DNA of 64,000 nucleotides, taken from the NCBI RefSeq assembly GCF_014192375.1, contig NZ_JACHXV010000002.1, positions 171,472 to 235,471 of the forward strand. Direction: 5' to 3'. The notes beneath the pieces are model-generated. The model ran no database searches. It had not been told where the DNA came from and worked only from the letters and a program-made list of their open reading frames with translations. Shown piece after piece: positions 1 to 9,371 of this stretch. Position numbers and translations under genes: made by a program. The DNA comes from Endobacter medicaginis. Lineage in GTDB: Bacteria > Pseudomonadota > Alphaproteobacteria > Acetobacterales > Acetobacteraceae. Each line of letters opens with the position of its first letter. Within the stretch, counting starts at the first letter, position 1.

Positions 1-32
1 CGCTTGAGGGCCTGCGGACGCCCGGTGAAGGG

Positions 33-129
33 TAGGAGGCCGGACACCGACCCGAGCGGTACCCGTTGCGGCTGCTTCCTTCCGGACCTGACCGAGTTGG
101 CGAGGCGCACGTCCGACGCCGACCTCCCG
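33..129 (-). ncRNA. ffs: 4.5S signal recognition particle RNA (bacterial small SRP RNA)
   Basis: The minus strand carries the near-invariant SRP RNA apical core GGTCAGGTCCGGAAGGAAG (about positions 76-95), which binds Ffh. The flanks pair into the expected long hairpin: 5' AGGTCGG (near 126) pairs with 3' CCGGCCT (near 36), and the neighbouring GGG/CCT extends the stem. About 97 nt is normal for the small bacterial type without an Alu domain. A -10-like CTATAG lies about 7 bases upstream of the predicted 5' end (136-142 on the plus strand). The RNA joins Ffh and FtsY to target nascent membrane proteins. Ends are accurate to a few bases. Confidence 0.93.
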
Positions 130-205
130 AGACAGCCTATAGCATGCGTCACGGCCGCGTGCACCCCCTCTGGCGCTGACGGACGGTCGGATTAGAGTGA
201 CCACG

Positions 206-1132
206 ATGAGCGATTTCTTCGAGACCGGTACGGCGTTCGTGCTGGACAGGGTTCTGGACCGTGCCGGCAACGAGCGCCGTGATGCGGAATTCGCAGCCGG
301 GCTGCTGCAGCACCCATCGACGCTGTTCGTGGTGCTGCGCGCCGGCGAGCCGCTGCTGCACGGCACCGAGGACGCCCCTGCCCTGCGCCTGCTGGCCCGC
401 GAAGACATAGCGATCGAGACATCCGACGCCGTGTTCCTGGGTCTGCACCCCGACAGCGGACGTGCGATCTTCGCGTTGGCCGCCGGGGCGGCGGTGATGA
501 CCGGGGCGGGCTGGTTCGCCGGTTTGCGGGTCGCGCTGCTTGCACTCACCGAGCCGGAGGCCGCGCTGGTCGCGCATGCCGCCGCCCTGCTGCACTGGCG
601 CGCGCAGACGCGGTTCTGTTCGTTCTGCGGACATGGGCTGGAGGCGCCTCCCTCCGGTCTGGTGCTGCATTGCCCGTCCTGCGGGCGGCAGCATTTCGCC
701 CGTACCGACCCGGCGGTGATCATGCTGGTGCGCCATCGCGACGCCGACGGGATCGAGCGCGCCCTGCTCGCCCGTTCGCCACGCTTCGGCGAGCGGCGCG
801 TGCTGTCGACGCTCGCCGGTTTCGTCGAGCCGGGCGAACGGCTGGAGGATGCGGTCCGGCGCGAGGTCGCCGAGGAGGTCGGCGTGGCTGTCGGCGAGGT
901 GCGCTACCACTCCTCCCAGCCCTGGCCGTTCCCGGCCCAGATCATGCTCGGCTTCACCGCGCTGGCCGAGGATCGCGCGCTCACCCTCGATCCCGAGGAG
1001 ATCACCGAGGCGCACTGGCTGACCCGCGCCGAGATCGTCGCGCGGCGGGACGCGGCGGGAGCGGAATTCATGCTGCCCGGCACGATTTCCATCGCCCGGC
1101 GACTGATCGAGGACTGGCTCGCCGCCGCCTGA
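206..1132 (+). CDS. nudC: NAD(+)/NADH diphosphatase NudC (Nudix hydrolase)
   Basis: A 308-residue NudC-type Nudix hydrolase that cleaves NADH/NAD+ to NMN(H) and AMP; the family also decaps NAD-capped RNA. The order is canonical: a divergent N-terminal domain, a zinc ribbon with C138/C141 and C156/C159, then the Nudix box from G205 to G226 with the REVAEEVG core. The SQPWPFP motif at 237-243 separates NADH pyrophosphatases from other Nudix enzymes. I chose the ATG at 206, about eight bases after AGAG; a GTG at 197 would add three residues. The gene stands alone between ffs and a convergent GMC oxidoreductase. Confidence 0.95.
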   Translation: MSDFFETGTAFVLDRVLDRAGNERRDAEFAAGLLQHPSTLFVVLRAGEPLLHGTEDAPALRLLAREDIAIETSDAVFLGLHPDSGRAIFALAAGAAVMTGAGWFAGLRVALLALTEPEAALVAHAAALLHWRAQTRFCSFCGHGLEAPPSGLVLHCPSCGRQHFARTDPAVIMLVRHRDADGIERALLARSPRFGERRVLSTLAGFVEPGERLEDAVRREVAEEVGVAVGEVRYHSSQPWPFPAQIMLGFTALAEDRALTLDPEEITEAHWLTRAEIVARRDAAGAEFMLPGTISIARRLIEDWLAAA

Positions 1133-1174
1133 CGGCAATGGTCAGGCGACCATCACGCCCGCACGGAGCGGCGT

Positions 1175-2752
1175 TCAGCCCAGCCGGGCGACGATGTGGT
1201 CGGCGACACGCAGCGCATTGGCGATGATGGTCAGTGTGGGATTGACCGCGCCGATCGAGGGGAAGAACGAGGCGTCGGTAACGTAGAGATTGTCGAGTTC
1301 ATGGGCGCGGCAGTCGCGGTCGAGCACCGAGGATGCGGGGTCGGCGCCGAAGCGCAGCGTGCCGGCCTGGTGAGCGGTGCCGCCGATCGGGGTCTTCTTG
1401 CCGAGATAGAGTTCGCGCTGGAACAGATGCGGGTGCAGGTCGATCGCGTCGCACATCAGCTCGAGCTTGTGCTTGAGGCGCCTGAGACCTTCCATGTTGG
1501 TCTCGGTCAGGTCGAGATGCACCTGGTTGTCGCGGTAGAAGACGCGGTTTTCGGGCAGCGGCAGATCCTCGGCAGTGAGCCAGAAATCGACCGAATGGCG
1601 TGCCATCATGTCGAACGGCTTCTTCGGCAGCCATTGCAGGAACGACGGCAGGCCCTCGCCATGCACCTCGGTGCCGTCGGACTTGCCGACCATCTGGATA
1701 TGGCCGAGCGGGAACTCCCAGTCGTCGGCGCCATGGTAGAAATCGTTCAGCCCCAGCGTCTTCTGGAACCGCGTGGGGTTCGGCTGCTTCGACAGCGCCA
1801 TCAGGGTCAGGTTGTTGTGACGCATGTAGTTGCGCCCGACCTGGCCGGAGCGGTTGGCGAGCCCGTGCGGATGGGTGTCGTTGCCGGAGCGCAGCATCAG
1901 CAGCGCGGACGACAGCGCGCCGCAGGCGACCACCACGAGATCGGCGGTGAAGACCTGGCGGCGCCCGTCGGCGGTTGCCTCGACGCCGGTGATCTCCCGG
2001 CCCGACGGGCTGGTCAGCAGGCGTTCGACATAGGTGTTGGTGAGCAGGGTGAGGTTGTCATGCGCGCGCAGGGCGGGGTCGACCGCCATCACCTGCGCAT
2101 CCGCCTTGCCATCGGTCGGGCAGGGATAGCCGTCGAACGCATCGCAGCGCACGCAGCGGCTGCCGGGCAGCACGCGGCCTTGCGTCTCACCCTCCGCCTC
2201 GTCGAGCAGCACGCCGACCGGCAGATGGAACGGGCGGTGGCCGAGCTTCGTGAGATCGTCGAACAGTTTCTGGATGCGCGGCTCGTGGCTGACCGGCTTG
2301 TAGGGATAGGGCTTCCGCGACGGCGGCTCGGTCGGGTCCTCGCCGCGCAGGCCGTGTACGTGGAACAGCTCTTCCGCCGACTGGTAATAGGGCTCGAACT
2401 CGTCGTAACCCACCACCCATTCCGGCGTGACGCCCTCCGGATGGCGGACGGCGTGGAAATCGCTTTCCCGCAGGCGGAACAGCACCGAGCCGTAGAATTT
2501 CGAGTTGCCGCCGACGAAATAGTGCAGGCCGGGGTGGAATTCGTCGCCGTTGCTGCTGCGCCAAGTCTCCGGCGCCTGATAGACGCCGTCGACGAACACC
2601 TTCTGCGAATCCCAGTTGTCGCGGCCGCGCACCAGATAGTCGCCACGCTCGATCAGCAGGATCTTCTTGCCGGTCTGCGCCAGCCGCCAGGCCATCGAGC
2701 CGCCGCCGGGCCCTGAGCCGATGATGATGACGTCGTAACGCGTGTCACTCAT
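1175..2752 (-). CDS. GMC family FAD-dependent oxidoreductase
   Basis: A 525-residue glucose-methanol-choline oxidoreductase. The N-terminal dinucleotide fold has GSGPGGG at 12-18 followed by an acidic strand end (LLIERGD). GGNSKFYG near 81-88 matches the FAD-covering loop. The C-terminus has GTAHQAGTLRFG, carrying the likely catalytic His, then the VTDASFFP...NPTLTIIANALRVADHI FAD-binding tail. Three cysteines sit close together (C200, C203, C211), as in subfamilies related to sugar and gluconate dehydrogenases. There is no signal peptide, and no cytochrome or small-subunit partner lies nearby, so substrate and electron acceptor cannot be assigned. It is convergent with nudC and 16 bases downstream of pheA. 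Confidence 0.88.
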   Translation of the reverse strand: MSDTRYDVIIIGSGPGGGSMAWRLAQTGKKILLIERGDYLVRGRDNWDSQKVFVDGVYQAPETWRSSNGDEFHPGLHYFVGGNSKFYGSVLFRLRESDFHAVRHPEGVTPEWVVGYDEFEPYYQSAEELFHVHGLRGEDPTEPPSRKPYPYKPVSHEPRIQKLFDDLTKLGHRPFHLPVGVLLDEAEGETQGRVLPGSRCVRCDAFDGYPCPTDGKADAQVMAVDPALRAHDNLTLLTNTYVERLLTSPSGREITGVEATADGRRQVFTADLVVVACGALSSALLMLRSGNDTHPHGLANRSGQVGRNYMRHNNLTLMALSKQPNPTRFQKTLGLNDFYHGADDWEFPLGHIQMVGKSDGTEVHGEGLPSFLQWLPKKPFDMMARHSVDFWLTAEDLPLPENRVFYRDNQVHLDLTETNMEGLRRLKHKLELMCDAIDLHPHLFQRELYLGKKTPIGGTAHQAGTLRFGADPASSVLDRDCRAHELDNLYVTDASFFPSIGAVNPTLTIIANALRVADHIVARLG

Positions 2753-2768
2753 CGGCGATCAGACCCTT

Positions 2769-3623
2769 TCAGAAGGAACGGAACGAGGAGGCGGGATAGA
2801 CGCCGAGAATGTCGAGATCGGCGGCGAAATAGCGCAACTCGTCGAGCGCGTTGGCCATCGGCGCGCTGTCGGGATGGCCTTCCACGTCGCACAGGAACTG
2901 GGTTGCGGTGAAAGCGCCGTCCAGCATGTAGCTCTCCAGCCGGGTGAGGTTCAGACCGTTGGTCGCGAAGCCACCCAGCGCCTTGTAGAGCGAGGCCGGC
3001 AGGTTGCGGGTCCTGAACACCAGTGTGGTCATCATGGTTCCCCCCGCCGCGCCGATCGGCGCGGCGACACCGTCGGCATCGGGACGCGCACAGATATAGA
3101 AGCGGGTGGTGTTGTGCGCCTCGTCCTCGACATTGCGGCGCAGGATGTCGAGCCCGTAGAGTTCCGCGGCGAGTGCGGAGGCGATCGCGGCATCGGCGGG
3201 ATCGCCTCGCGCGGCGATCTGCTCGGCGGCCAGCGCGGTATCGGCCTCGATCACCGGGGTGAGGCCCAACTCGGCGATCAACCGGCGCACCTGACCCATC
3301 GCCACCGGGTGGGTGTGCAGGCGCTTCAGCCCGTCGATGGTGGCCCCGGGGATCGCCAGCAGGCAGTGCTCGACGCGCTGGAAATGCTCGCCCACGATGC
3401 GCAGGCCGGAGGTCGGCAGCAGCGCATGGATGTCGGGCACCCGGCCGACCAGGCTGTTCTCGCAGGCGAGCATGCCCAGGCCCGCGCGACCGGAGCGCAC
3501 CGCCTCGATCGCCGCCTCGAAGCTCGCACACGGCACCGTTGGATGGCCGGGCAGCGCGGTGCGGCAGGCAAGGTCGGAATAGGCGCCGGGCACGCCCTGG
3601 AAGGCGACAGGAGGCAGGGTCAT
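2769..3623 (-). CDS. pheA: Prephenate dehydratase
   Basis: A 284-residue monofunctional prephenate dehydratase, converting prephenate to phenylpyruvate in phenylalanine synthesis. The periplasmic-binding-like catalytic domain (about 5-180) begins VAFQGVPGAYSD and contains the TRF motif at 173-175, whose Thr is essential in the family. A C-terminal ACT domain (about 198-275) provides phenylalanine feedback; its ligand loop reads GLNLTRLESYM, so the usual ESR(P) is altered after LES. No chorismate mutase domain is fused. The ATG overlaps the kdsB stop as ATGA, so the two are translationally coupled. Confidence 0.95.
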   Translation of the reverse strand: MTLPPVAFQGVPGAYSDLACRTALPGHPTVPCASFEAAIEAVRSGRAGLGMLACENSLVGRVPDIHALLPTSGLRIVGEHFQRVEHCLLAIPGATIDGLKRLHTHPVAMGQVRRLIAELGLTPVIEADTALAAEQIAARGDPADAAIASALAAELYGLDILRRNVEDEAHNTTRFYICARPDADGVAAPIGAAGGTMMTTLVFRTRNLPASLYKALGGFATNGLNLTRLESYMLDGAFTATQFLCDVEGHPDSAPMANALDELRYFAADLDILGVYPASSFRSF

Positions 3624-4378
3624 GCCGGCGCTCCGGCAGGTGTTGGCCGTCGCGCGAACCAGGCACGGGCGCGGACGAGATCGGCCTCGGTATCGACACC
3701 GAACGGGGCGGCTGCGACACGGGCGACGGCGATGCGCATCCCGGCCTCGAGCGCACGGAGCTGCTCGAGCTTCTCGCGCCGTTCCAGCAGCGATTCCGGA
3801 CACGCGACGAAGCGCGCCAATGCTGCGCGGCGCCAGGCGTACACGCCGATATGGTGCCAGAGCGGCCCCGCCCCCCAGGGGATCGGCTGGCGGGAAAAAT
3901 ACAGCGCCCGGGTGGTCGCCTCGCCCTCGGCAAAGGCGCAGGCGATCTTGACCACGGACGCGGCGGCGGCCTCGTCTTCGGTGTGGATCTCGGCGGCCAG
4001 GGTGGCGAGGTCGATCGCGGGATCGGCGAGGGCGGCCAGCACCGCGCGCAGGTCGGCAGCCGGCATCTGCGGCAGGTCGCCCTGAAGATTGACCACCACG
4101 TCGAAACGTCCCTCGGGATCGTGGCTGGCGAGTGCCGCATGCACACGATCCGAGCCCGACGGCAGCGCGGGGTCGGTCAGCACCGCAAGGCCACCTTCCG
4201 CCTCGACGATGCGGACGAGTTCGGGCTCGGCCACCGCCACCAGCACCGGACCGATCGCCGCCTCGCGCGCGCGATCGAGCACGTGCAGCAGCATCGGGCG
4301 GCCGGCGATCTCGGCGAGCGGTTTGCCGGGCAGGCGGGTGGAGGCCATGCGTGCGGGAATGACGGTGATCGGGTTCAT
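3620..4378 (-). CDS. kdsB: 3-deoxy-manno-octulosonate cytidylyltransferase (CMP-Kdo synthetase)
   Basis: A 252-residue KdsB that activates Kdo with CTP for lipid A/LPS core synthesis. The N-terminus MNPITVIPARMASTRLPGKP is the family nucleotide-binding signature, and DPALPSGSDRV and HIGVYAWRR are also typical. The Mg-binding loop reads NLQGDLP where enterobacterial enzymes have NVQGDEP. The reading frame is open far upstream, but the start at MNPITV fits family length. It forms an ATGA-coupled pair with pheA. The other Kdo gene here, kdsD, is at 30.7 kb. Confidence 0.95.
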   Translation of the reverse strand: MNPITVIPARMASTRLPGKPLAEIAGRPMLLHVLDRAREAAIGPVLVAVAEPELVRIVEAEGGLAVLTDPALPSGSDRVHAALASHDPEGRFDVVVNLQGDLPQMPAADLRAVLAALADPAIDLATLAAEIHTEDEAAAASVVKIACAFAEGEATTRALYFSRQPIPWGAGPLWHHIGVYAWRRAALARFVACPESLLERREKLEQLRALEAGMRIAVARVAAAPFGVDTEADLVRARAWFARRPTPAGAPA

Positions 4379-4487
4379 GGCTCGGTCCGGCTGGCTGGAC
4401 AGGGTGGTTCGGCTGGGATTGAAGGGGCCGGAGATTACGCAGGGCGCGGCTGCCTGCGCAAACCGGGCAATGAGGGGGAACGACGCG

Positions 4488-5306
4488 ATGAGCCTGGCCG
4501 GGATCGAGACCGAGCGCCCCGATCCGACGCTGGCCGCGGCCCTGGCCGCGGTTGAGGCGGCCGGGGCGGCGATCCGGCCGTGGTTCCGGCGCCGGCTGGT
4601 GGCGGAGACCAAGGACGACCTCTCCCCCGTCACCCGCGCCGATCGCGACGCGGAGGCGGCGATGCGGCGCGTGCTGGGCGAGGCGTTCCCGATGGACGGC
4701 ATCCTCGGCGAGGAAAACGGGCTGGAGCGGGAGGAGGCGCGAAGGTGCTGGGTGATCGACCCGATCGACGGCACCCGCGCCTTCATCACCGGCCGGCCGA
4801 GTTTCGGCGTGCTGCTGGCGCTGCTGGAGGACGGGGTGCCGAGCCTGGGCATCATCGACCAGCCGGTGACCGGCGAACGCTGGATCGGCCGACGTGGCTG
4901 TCGCACGCTGTTCACCGGACGGCTCGGTGGCGAGGCGGCGACGCGGGCCTGCGGGTCGCTGGCCGAAGCCGAGCTGTCGGCGACGGCACCGGCGATGTTC
5001 GACGCGACCGGCCGCACCCGCTTCCAGCGGCTCGAATCGGCGTGCCGGCGCGTCTATTGGGGCGGCGACTGCTACGCGTACGGTCTGCTCGCCCTGGGCT
5101 GCATCGATCTCGTCGCCGAGCAGGACCTCAAGATCTGGGACTGGGCGGCGCTGGTGCCGGTGATCGAGGGGGCGGGCGGCGTCATCACCGACTGGCAGGG
5201 ATCGGCACTGCGTCAGGGCTGCGCGGGCGACGTGCTCGCGGCGGGCGACCCTGCCCTGCATGGCGCGGCCGTCGCCAAGCTTGCGTCCGCGGGAGGCGCG
5301 CCATAG
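4488..5306 (+). CDS. hisN: Histidinol-phosphatase of the inositol monophosphatase family (HisN type)
   Basis: A 272-residue IMPase-fold phosphatase. Metal ligands are visible in GEENG (E75/E76), DPIDGTRAFITG (D91, D94) and IKWDWAAL-like KIWDWAALVP near the C-terminus. The RAFITG extension after DPIDG, rather than the TTNF of SuhB-type enzymes, marks the histidinol-phosphatase branch, which removes phosphate from L-histidinol phosphate. I chose the ATG at 4488 because GAGGGGGA lies eight bases upstream; an ATG at 4470 lacks such a site. It is divergent from kdsB with a 109-base gap. Confidence 0.88.
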   Translation: MSLAGIETERPDPTLAAALAAVEAAGAAIRPWFRRRLVAETKDDLSPVTRADRDAEAAMRRVLGEAFPMDGILGEENGLEREEARRCWVIDPIDGTRAFITGRPSFGVLLALLEDGVPSLGIIDQPVTGERWIGRRGCRTLFTGRLGGEAATRACGSLAEAELSATAPAMFDATGRTRFQRLESACRRVYWGGDCYAYGLLALGCIDLVAEQDLKIWDWAALVPVIEGAGGVITDWQGSALRQGCAGDVLAAGDPALHGAAVAKLASAGGAP

Positions 5307-5417
5307 GCTGCTCGACGGTGACGTATACGACAATCCCGGCAAAGACCGGAGCGTAGACGGCTTAGCTGCCTGGTCCTGCCTCCGCGGCGGACCTGGCGGG
5401 CCAGGGAGTGAAAGTCG

Positions 5418-6770
5418 ATGAGTTTCCTGCTGTATCTCGGCAGTTCGGCCAGGAATCCAGAGGCAGCGGGGAGGCGCGCTGGGGCGCCGGTAGGCGAGGC
5501 GGAGTACAGCTACCGCTTCCTGCTCGATGCCTATCGCGACATGCTCGCCGAGACCGAAACGGTCATCGAGATCGACGATCCGGCCCAGGCCGACCGCTAT
5601 CACGTTCATTTCACGGCGCTGGGCGAACCCTGCACGCTGCTGGCATTCTGTCCGCCGAACCTGGCTCCGGTCGGGCTGGCCTGTCCGACCGTGTGCCTGT
5701 TCGCCTGGGAGTTCACCACCCTGCCGACCGGCGGCTGGAGCAAGGATCCGCGCGAGGATTGGCGGCATGTGTTTCTCGCCCATGGCCGCAGCATCGCGAT
5801 GTCGGAATTTGCGGCCGCGCAGGTGCGTGCCGCGATGGGCGATTACTGCGAGGTCGCGGCGATCCCTGCCCCGGTCTACGATGCCTGGGCCAGTGTCGAG
5901 CCAAGGCGGATGACAGACGGGCAGGCCCGGGTCTTGCGCATCGGCGCCGGGGTCGTGCGCGACACGCGCCTCACCGGCATCGGCCAGACCGCCCCGTTCT
6001 GGCCACTGCGGGACGCGCCGGCGCTGCAGATCCCGCCAGTGCCGCCACTGACCGTTCCGCCGGCCCATGTGCCCGATGCCCTGCTGCATCCGGTCCACGA
6101 GATCGTATTCGACGGAATGGTGTTCACGACCATTTTCGCGCCCAAGGATGGGCGCAAGAACTGGCGCGACCTCGTCAGCGCCTTCATCTGGGCCTTCCGC
6201 GACACCGCGGACGCAACACTGGTGGTCAAGATCATCCATCGCGAGCCGGAGTCCTTCCTGCCGCATTTCGAGAACCTGCTGTTCAAGTGCGGACCGTTCG
6301 CCTGCCGGGTCGTCGCAATCGGCGCATGGCTTGACGACGATCAGATGCGCGACCTCGCCTCGGTGAGCGACATCATCGTCAACACCTCGCATGGCGAGGG
6401 CATGTGCCTGCCGCTGGCGGAGTTCATGAGCACCGGTGCACCGGCGATCGCACCCGACCACACCGCAATGGCCGACTACATCACACCCGACAACGCCTTC
6501 ATCGTGCGCGGTACGCTCGAGCACAACGTCTGGCCGCACGATCCGCAGGCGATGTTCCGTACCATGCGCTATCGCATCGAGTGGGACAGCATCGTCGAGG
6601 CATATGAATCCGCGGCGGCAATGCTGAAAGGACCACCGGAGCGCCGGCTGGCGATGTCGCACGCCGCCCGACAGACGATGCACGATTACTGTTCGCGAGC
6701 CCGGATCGGCAAGACGCTGCGCCGGTTCCTCGGTACGGCGTCATTCGCCGAGACGCCGGAGGAGGTCTGA
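5418..6770 (+). CDS. GT-B (GT4-like) glycosyltransferase, first of a tandem pair
   Basis: A 450-residue predicted retaining GT-B glycosyltransferase. The C-terminal half has the EX7E signature (E327 to E335 in TSHGEGMCLPLAEFM), followed by GAPAIAPDHTAMADYI as in GT4 enzymes. KDGRKNWRDLVSAF marks the start of the donor domain. No transmembrane segment or signal is seen, so it should act at the cytoplasmic face of the membrane. A GGGAGTG site precedes the ATG. The next gene, two bases on, is a clear paralogue (shared AWEF, PAPV, DGRKN, GEG.CLPL.E.MS.G.PAI and W.HDP segments). Donor and acceptor are unknown; it heads a four-gene surface-glycan-like cluster. Confidence 0.82.
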   Translation: MSFLLYLGSSARNPEAAGRRAGAPVGEAEYSYRFLLDAYRDMLAETETVIEIDDPAQADRYHVHFTALGEPCTLLAFCPPNLAPVGLACPTVCLFAWEFTTLPTGGWSKDPREDWRHVFLAHGRSIAMSEFAAAQVRAAMGDYCEVAAIPAPVYDAWASVEPRRMTDGQARVLRIGAGVVRDTRLTGIGQTAPFWPLRDAPALQIPPVPPLTVPPAHVPDALLHPVHEIVFDGMVFTTIFAPKDGRKNWRDLVSAFIWAFRDTADATLVVKIIHREPESFLPHFENLLFKCGPFACRVVAIGAWLDDDQMRDLASVSDIIVNTSHGEGMCLPLAEFMSTGAPAIAPDHTAMADYITPDNAFIVRGTLEHNVWPHDPQAMFRTMRYRIEWDSIVEAYESAAAMLKGPPERRLAMSHAARQTMHDYCSRARIGKTLRRFLGTASFAETPEEV

Positions 6771-6772
6771 TC

Positions 6773-8188
6773 ATGCTGATCCTCGTCTACGCGCCGACCA
6801 ATTCGCGGACCATCGCGCGCGATCTCGGTCGCGCGGAATACAGCTATTATTTCGTGCTCAAGGAATTCCGGCCGCTGCTCGAGCAACTCGGCATCGTCAT
6901 CGAGATCACCGATCCGGAGCACGAGGTCGACCGTATCCACAACGCCGCGATCCGTCGCGGCATCGATTGCGTCTTCCTGTGCTTCGCGCCACCGCATCTC
7001 GTGCCGGGTGGCCTCGTCTGCCCGACGGTTCCGGTGTTTGCCTGGGAATTCGACACGCTTCCGAACGAGACGTGGTCGGACAACTGGCGCGACGACTGGA
7101 GCGCCCTGCTGCGCCGTGTCGGACAGGCGATCACGCATAGCAGCTTCACCGTCGACGTCGTGCGAAATGCGCTGGGCCGGGCGTATCCGATCGTGAGCCT
7201 TCCGGCTCCGGTCTGGGACCGTCACGCGGCAGCCTACGATCCGACGCGCAACAGCGTGCTGACACCACCGACCCTGCTGAACGTTCGCGGTCGCATCATC
7301 GACAGCGCCACCTTCGACCTGGCCCCCTACACCTGTGCGGCGCGTCGGCGCGACGGGCAGGCCGAGTTGCCGGGCAGCCGGCGCGAGCGGGCTCTCACCC
7401 ATGCCGTAACCCTCTCGGGCGTGATCTACACGGCGATCTTCAACCCGAATGACGGGCGCAAGAATTTTTCCGACATGATCGCAGCCTTCGGCTGGGCGCT
7501 GCGCGACGAGCCGCGCGCCACGCTGGTGCTCAAGGCGACCAACCGCAAATGCGAGGGCGCGCTCAAGGCAATGGTCGAGGAGTTCGCCAAGGTGCAGCCC
7601 ACGCGCTGCCGGATGGTGATCATCGACGGGTTTCTCGAGGAAAGCGAGTACGCGCGGCTGCTCGAGATCTCGACCTACGCGCTCAACACCTCGCTCGGCG
7701 AAGGCCAGTGTCTGCCGCTGATGGAATACATGAGCGCGGGCAAGCCCGCCATCTCGCCGGCGCATACAGGTATGCGGGATTACATCAGCGAGGCCAACGC
7801 CTTCGTCGTGCGCAGTTCGCTCGAACCGTTTCACTGGCCCCACGACCCGCGCGAGGCGATCCGTACCCGCAGGCACCGGATCGACCTCGAATCCCTGCTC
7901 GGCGCCTATCGGGAGAGCTTTCGGGTCGCCACGAGCGACGCCGCCAGTTATCACCGCATGGCGAGGGCCGCGCATCACGGGCTGCGCGCGCACTGCTCGC
8001 GGCAGGTGGTGCTCAAGCAGCTGACACGCTTCCTCGATCGGGTCCGTCACCGACCGGGTTCTGTGACCCATGTCAGCTCGGCGCCTGAACCTCAGACTCC
8101 GGATGTGGTGCGGCTGCGATCGGGACAGGATGGCGGCCGCGCAGCGTCGCCATGGCAGGCCCTTGCCGATGCCGGCTCGGCGGACTGA
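6773..8188 (+). CDS. GT-B (GT4-like) glycosyltransferase, second of a tandem pair
   Basis: A 471-residue paralogue of the upstream gene. The EX7E motif is E310 to E318 in TSLGEGQCLPLMEYM, preceded by FNPNDGRKNFSDMIAAF and followed by GKPAISPAHTGMRDYI. It differs by a polar C-terminal tail of about 45 residues (rich in R, S, P and Q) that the first copy lacks. It begins two bases after the first gene and its end overlaps the likely start of the acyltransferase, so the cluster is probably one transcript. Two non-identical copies suggest consecutive sugar additions or different donors; that is inference. Confidence 0.82.
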   Translation: MLILVYAPTNSRTIARDLGRAEYSYYFVLKEFRPLLEQLGIVIEITDPEHEVDRIHNAAIRRGIDCVFLCFAPPHLVPGGLVCPTVPVFAWEFDTLPNETWSDNWRDDWSALLRRVGQAITHSSFTVDVVRNALGRAYPIVSLPAPVWDRHAAAYDPTRNSVLTPPTLLNVRGRIIDSATFDLAPYTCAARRRDGQAELPGSRRERALTHAVTLSGVIYTAIFNPNDGRKNFSDMIAAFGWALRDEPRATLVLKATNRKCEGALKAMVEEFAKVQPTRCRMVIIDGFLEESEYARLLEISTYALNTSLGEGQCLPLMEYMSAGKPAISPAHTGMRDYISEANAFVVRSSLEPFHWPHDPREAIRTRRHRIDLESLLGAYRESFRVATSDAASYHRMARAAHHGLRAHCSRQVVLKQLTRFLDRVRHRPGSVTHVSSAPEPQTPDVVRLRSGQDGGRAASPWQALADAGSAD

Positions 8189-9371
8189 GGTGGCCGCCCC
8201 GCCACCTCCCTGCCCTGCCCCGGGCAATGCGCGTGGGCGGATCGCCGAGATCGACGTGCTGCGCGGGGTCGCCATCCTGATGGTGCTGATGCAGCACATG
8301 CCTGACAATCTGCTTTACTGGAGCAGCGCGTTCGGCACGTTCCTGTCGCGCTACGGACAAGGCTGGACAGGGGTCGATCTGTTCTTCGTCATCTCGGGCT
8401 TTGTCATCACACGCGTTCTGCTCCCGGCTGTGGAAGGCGCGCCTCGCGGAAGCGGTCTCGGGCTGTGCGTGGCATTCTATCGTCAACGGGCCTGGCGGCT
8501 GCTGCCGTCAGCATGGCTGTGGCTTGGCCTGATCCTGCTGGGCTGCGTGGTATTCAACCGTTCCGGCGCATTCCGCTCCGTTGAGGCAAACGTTTCGGCC
8601 ATCGTCGCGGCCCTGCTCAATCTGATGAATTTCCATGAGGCGGAGACATTCGGGCGTGGCGATAGCGGCCTGGTGTTTCCGTATTGGAGCCTGTCGCTCG
8701 AGGAGCAGTTCTATGCGCTGCTGCCGATAGCGCTGTTGACGCTGCGCGGATGGGTCATGATCCCGCTGGCGGCCATGCTGCTGAGCTGCGTTCAGGTCGT
8801 CACACCGCTTGGCATGATGACACGAACCGGCGGGTTGGCCTGCGGCGTACTGCTCGCCTGGGGGTTCAGGCACCGGCCGGCAGTGATGGCGGCGCTGCGT
8901 CCCGACGCGCTCGCCGCGCTCGGCGCACGCCGCATCGCCTTGCCAGCCGCGATCGTGCTGCTGCTGGTGCTGCTGGGCTCGGAAACGTTGCGGATCGTCT
9001 CGTTCCGGCTGTTGCCGATCACACTGCTGGCGGGGTGTCTGGTCTGGGTCGCGGCCTATGACCGCGACCTGCTCATGGCGGATGGCTGGCTGCGCCGCGG
9101 GCTGGAATGGGTGGGCCTACGATCCTACTCGCTGTATCTCGTCCACATCCCGGTCTTCGCCTCGGCGCACGAACTGGTCTTCCGCTTTGCGCTCCAGTCG
9201 TCCCACCCGAAACATCTCGGGTCATGGCTGTATGTCGTGGGTACGCTCGTCGCCTGTCTGGTCGTCGCCGACCTCAATTACCGGCTGGTCGAGCTCCCGA
9301 CCCGGTGGCGCGCCCGCCGTCAGTCGCCGCACGCCCTCCCTTCCCTTCGCGAAACGGTGATCGCCCGATGA
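8169..9371 (+). CDS. Membrane acyltransferase, acyltransferase 3 (OafA/YrhL-like) family
   Basis: A protein of about 400 residues with about ten hydrophobic segments. Family landmarks are present: IAEIDVLRGVAILMVLMQHM near the N-terminus (core RG.AI...V...H), GVDLFFVISGFVITRVLL, and PYWSLSLEEQFYALLP. These proteins transfer acetyl or other acyl groups to extracytoplasmic glycans. The start is uncertain: the ATG at 8169 overlaps the previous gene by 20 bases; a GTG at 8190 sits just after its stop; an ATG at 8130 is less likely. Its place between glycosyltransferases and a methyltransferase suggests O-acylation of the same polysaccharide. Confidence 0.87.
   Translation: MPARRTEVAAPPPPCPAPGNARGRIAEIDVLRGVAILMVLMQHMPDNLLYWSSAFGTFLSRYGQGWTGVDLFFVISGFVITRVLLPAVEGAPRGSGLGLCVAFYRQRAWRLLPSAWLWLGLILLGCVVFNRSGAFRSVEANVSAIVAALLNLMNFHEAETFGRGDSGLVFPYWSLSLEEQFYALLPIALLTLRGWVMIPLAAMLLSCVQVVTPLGMMTRTGGLACGVLLAWGFRHRPAVMAALRPDALAALGARRIALPAAIVLLLVLLGSETLRIVSFRLLPITLLAGCLVWVAAYDRDLLMADGWLRRGLEWVGLRSYSLYLVHIPVFASAHELVFRFALQSSHPKHLGSWLYVVGTLVACLVVADLNYRLVELPTRWRARRQSPHALPSLRETVIAR

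Noticed and set aside
2769..6683. A 1304-codon minus-strand open frame reaching across hisN and the first glycosyltransferase
   Set aside because: Only its last 284 codons are pheA. The rest is antisense to well-supported genes or out of frame with kdsB.
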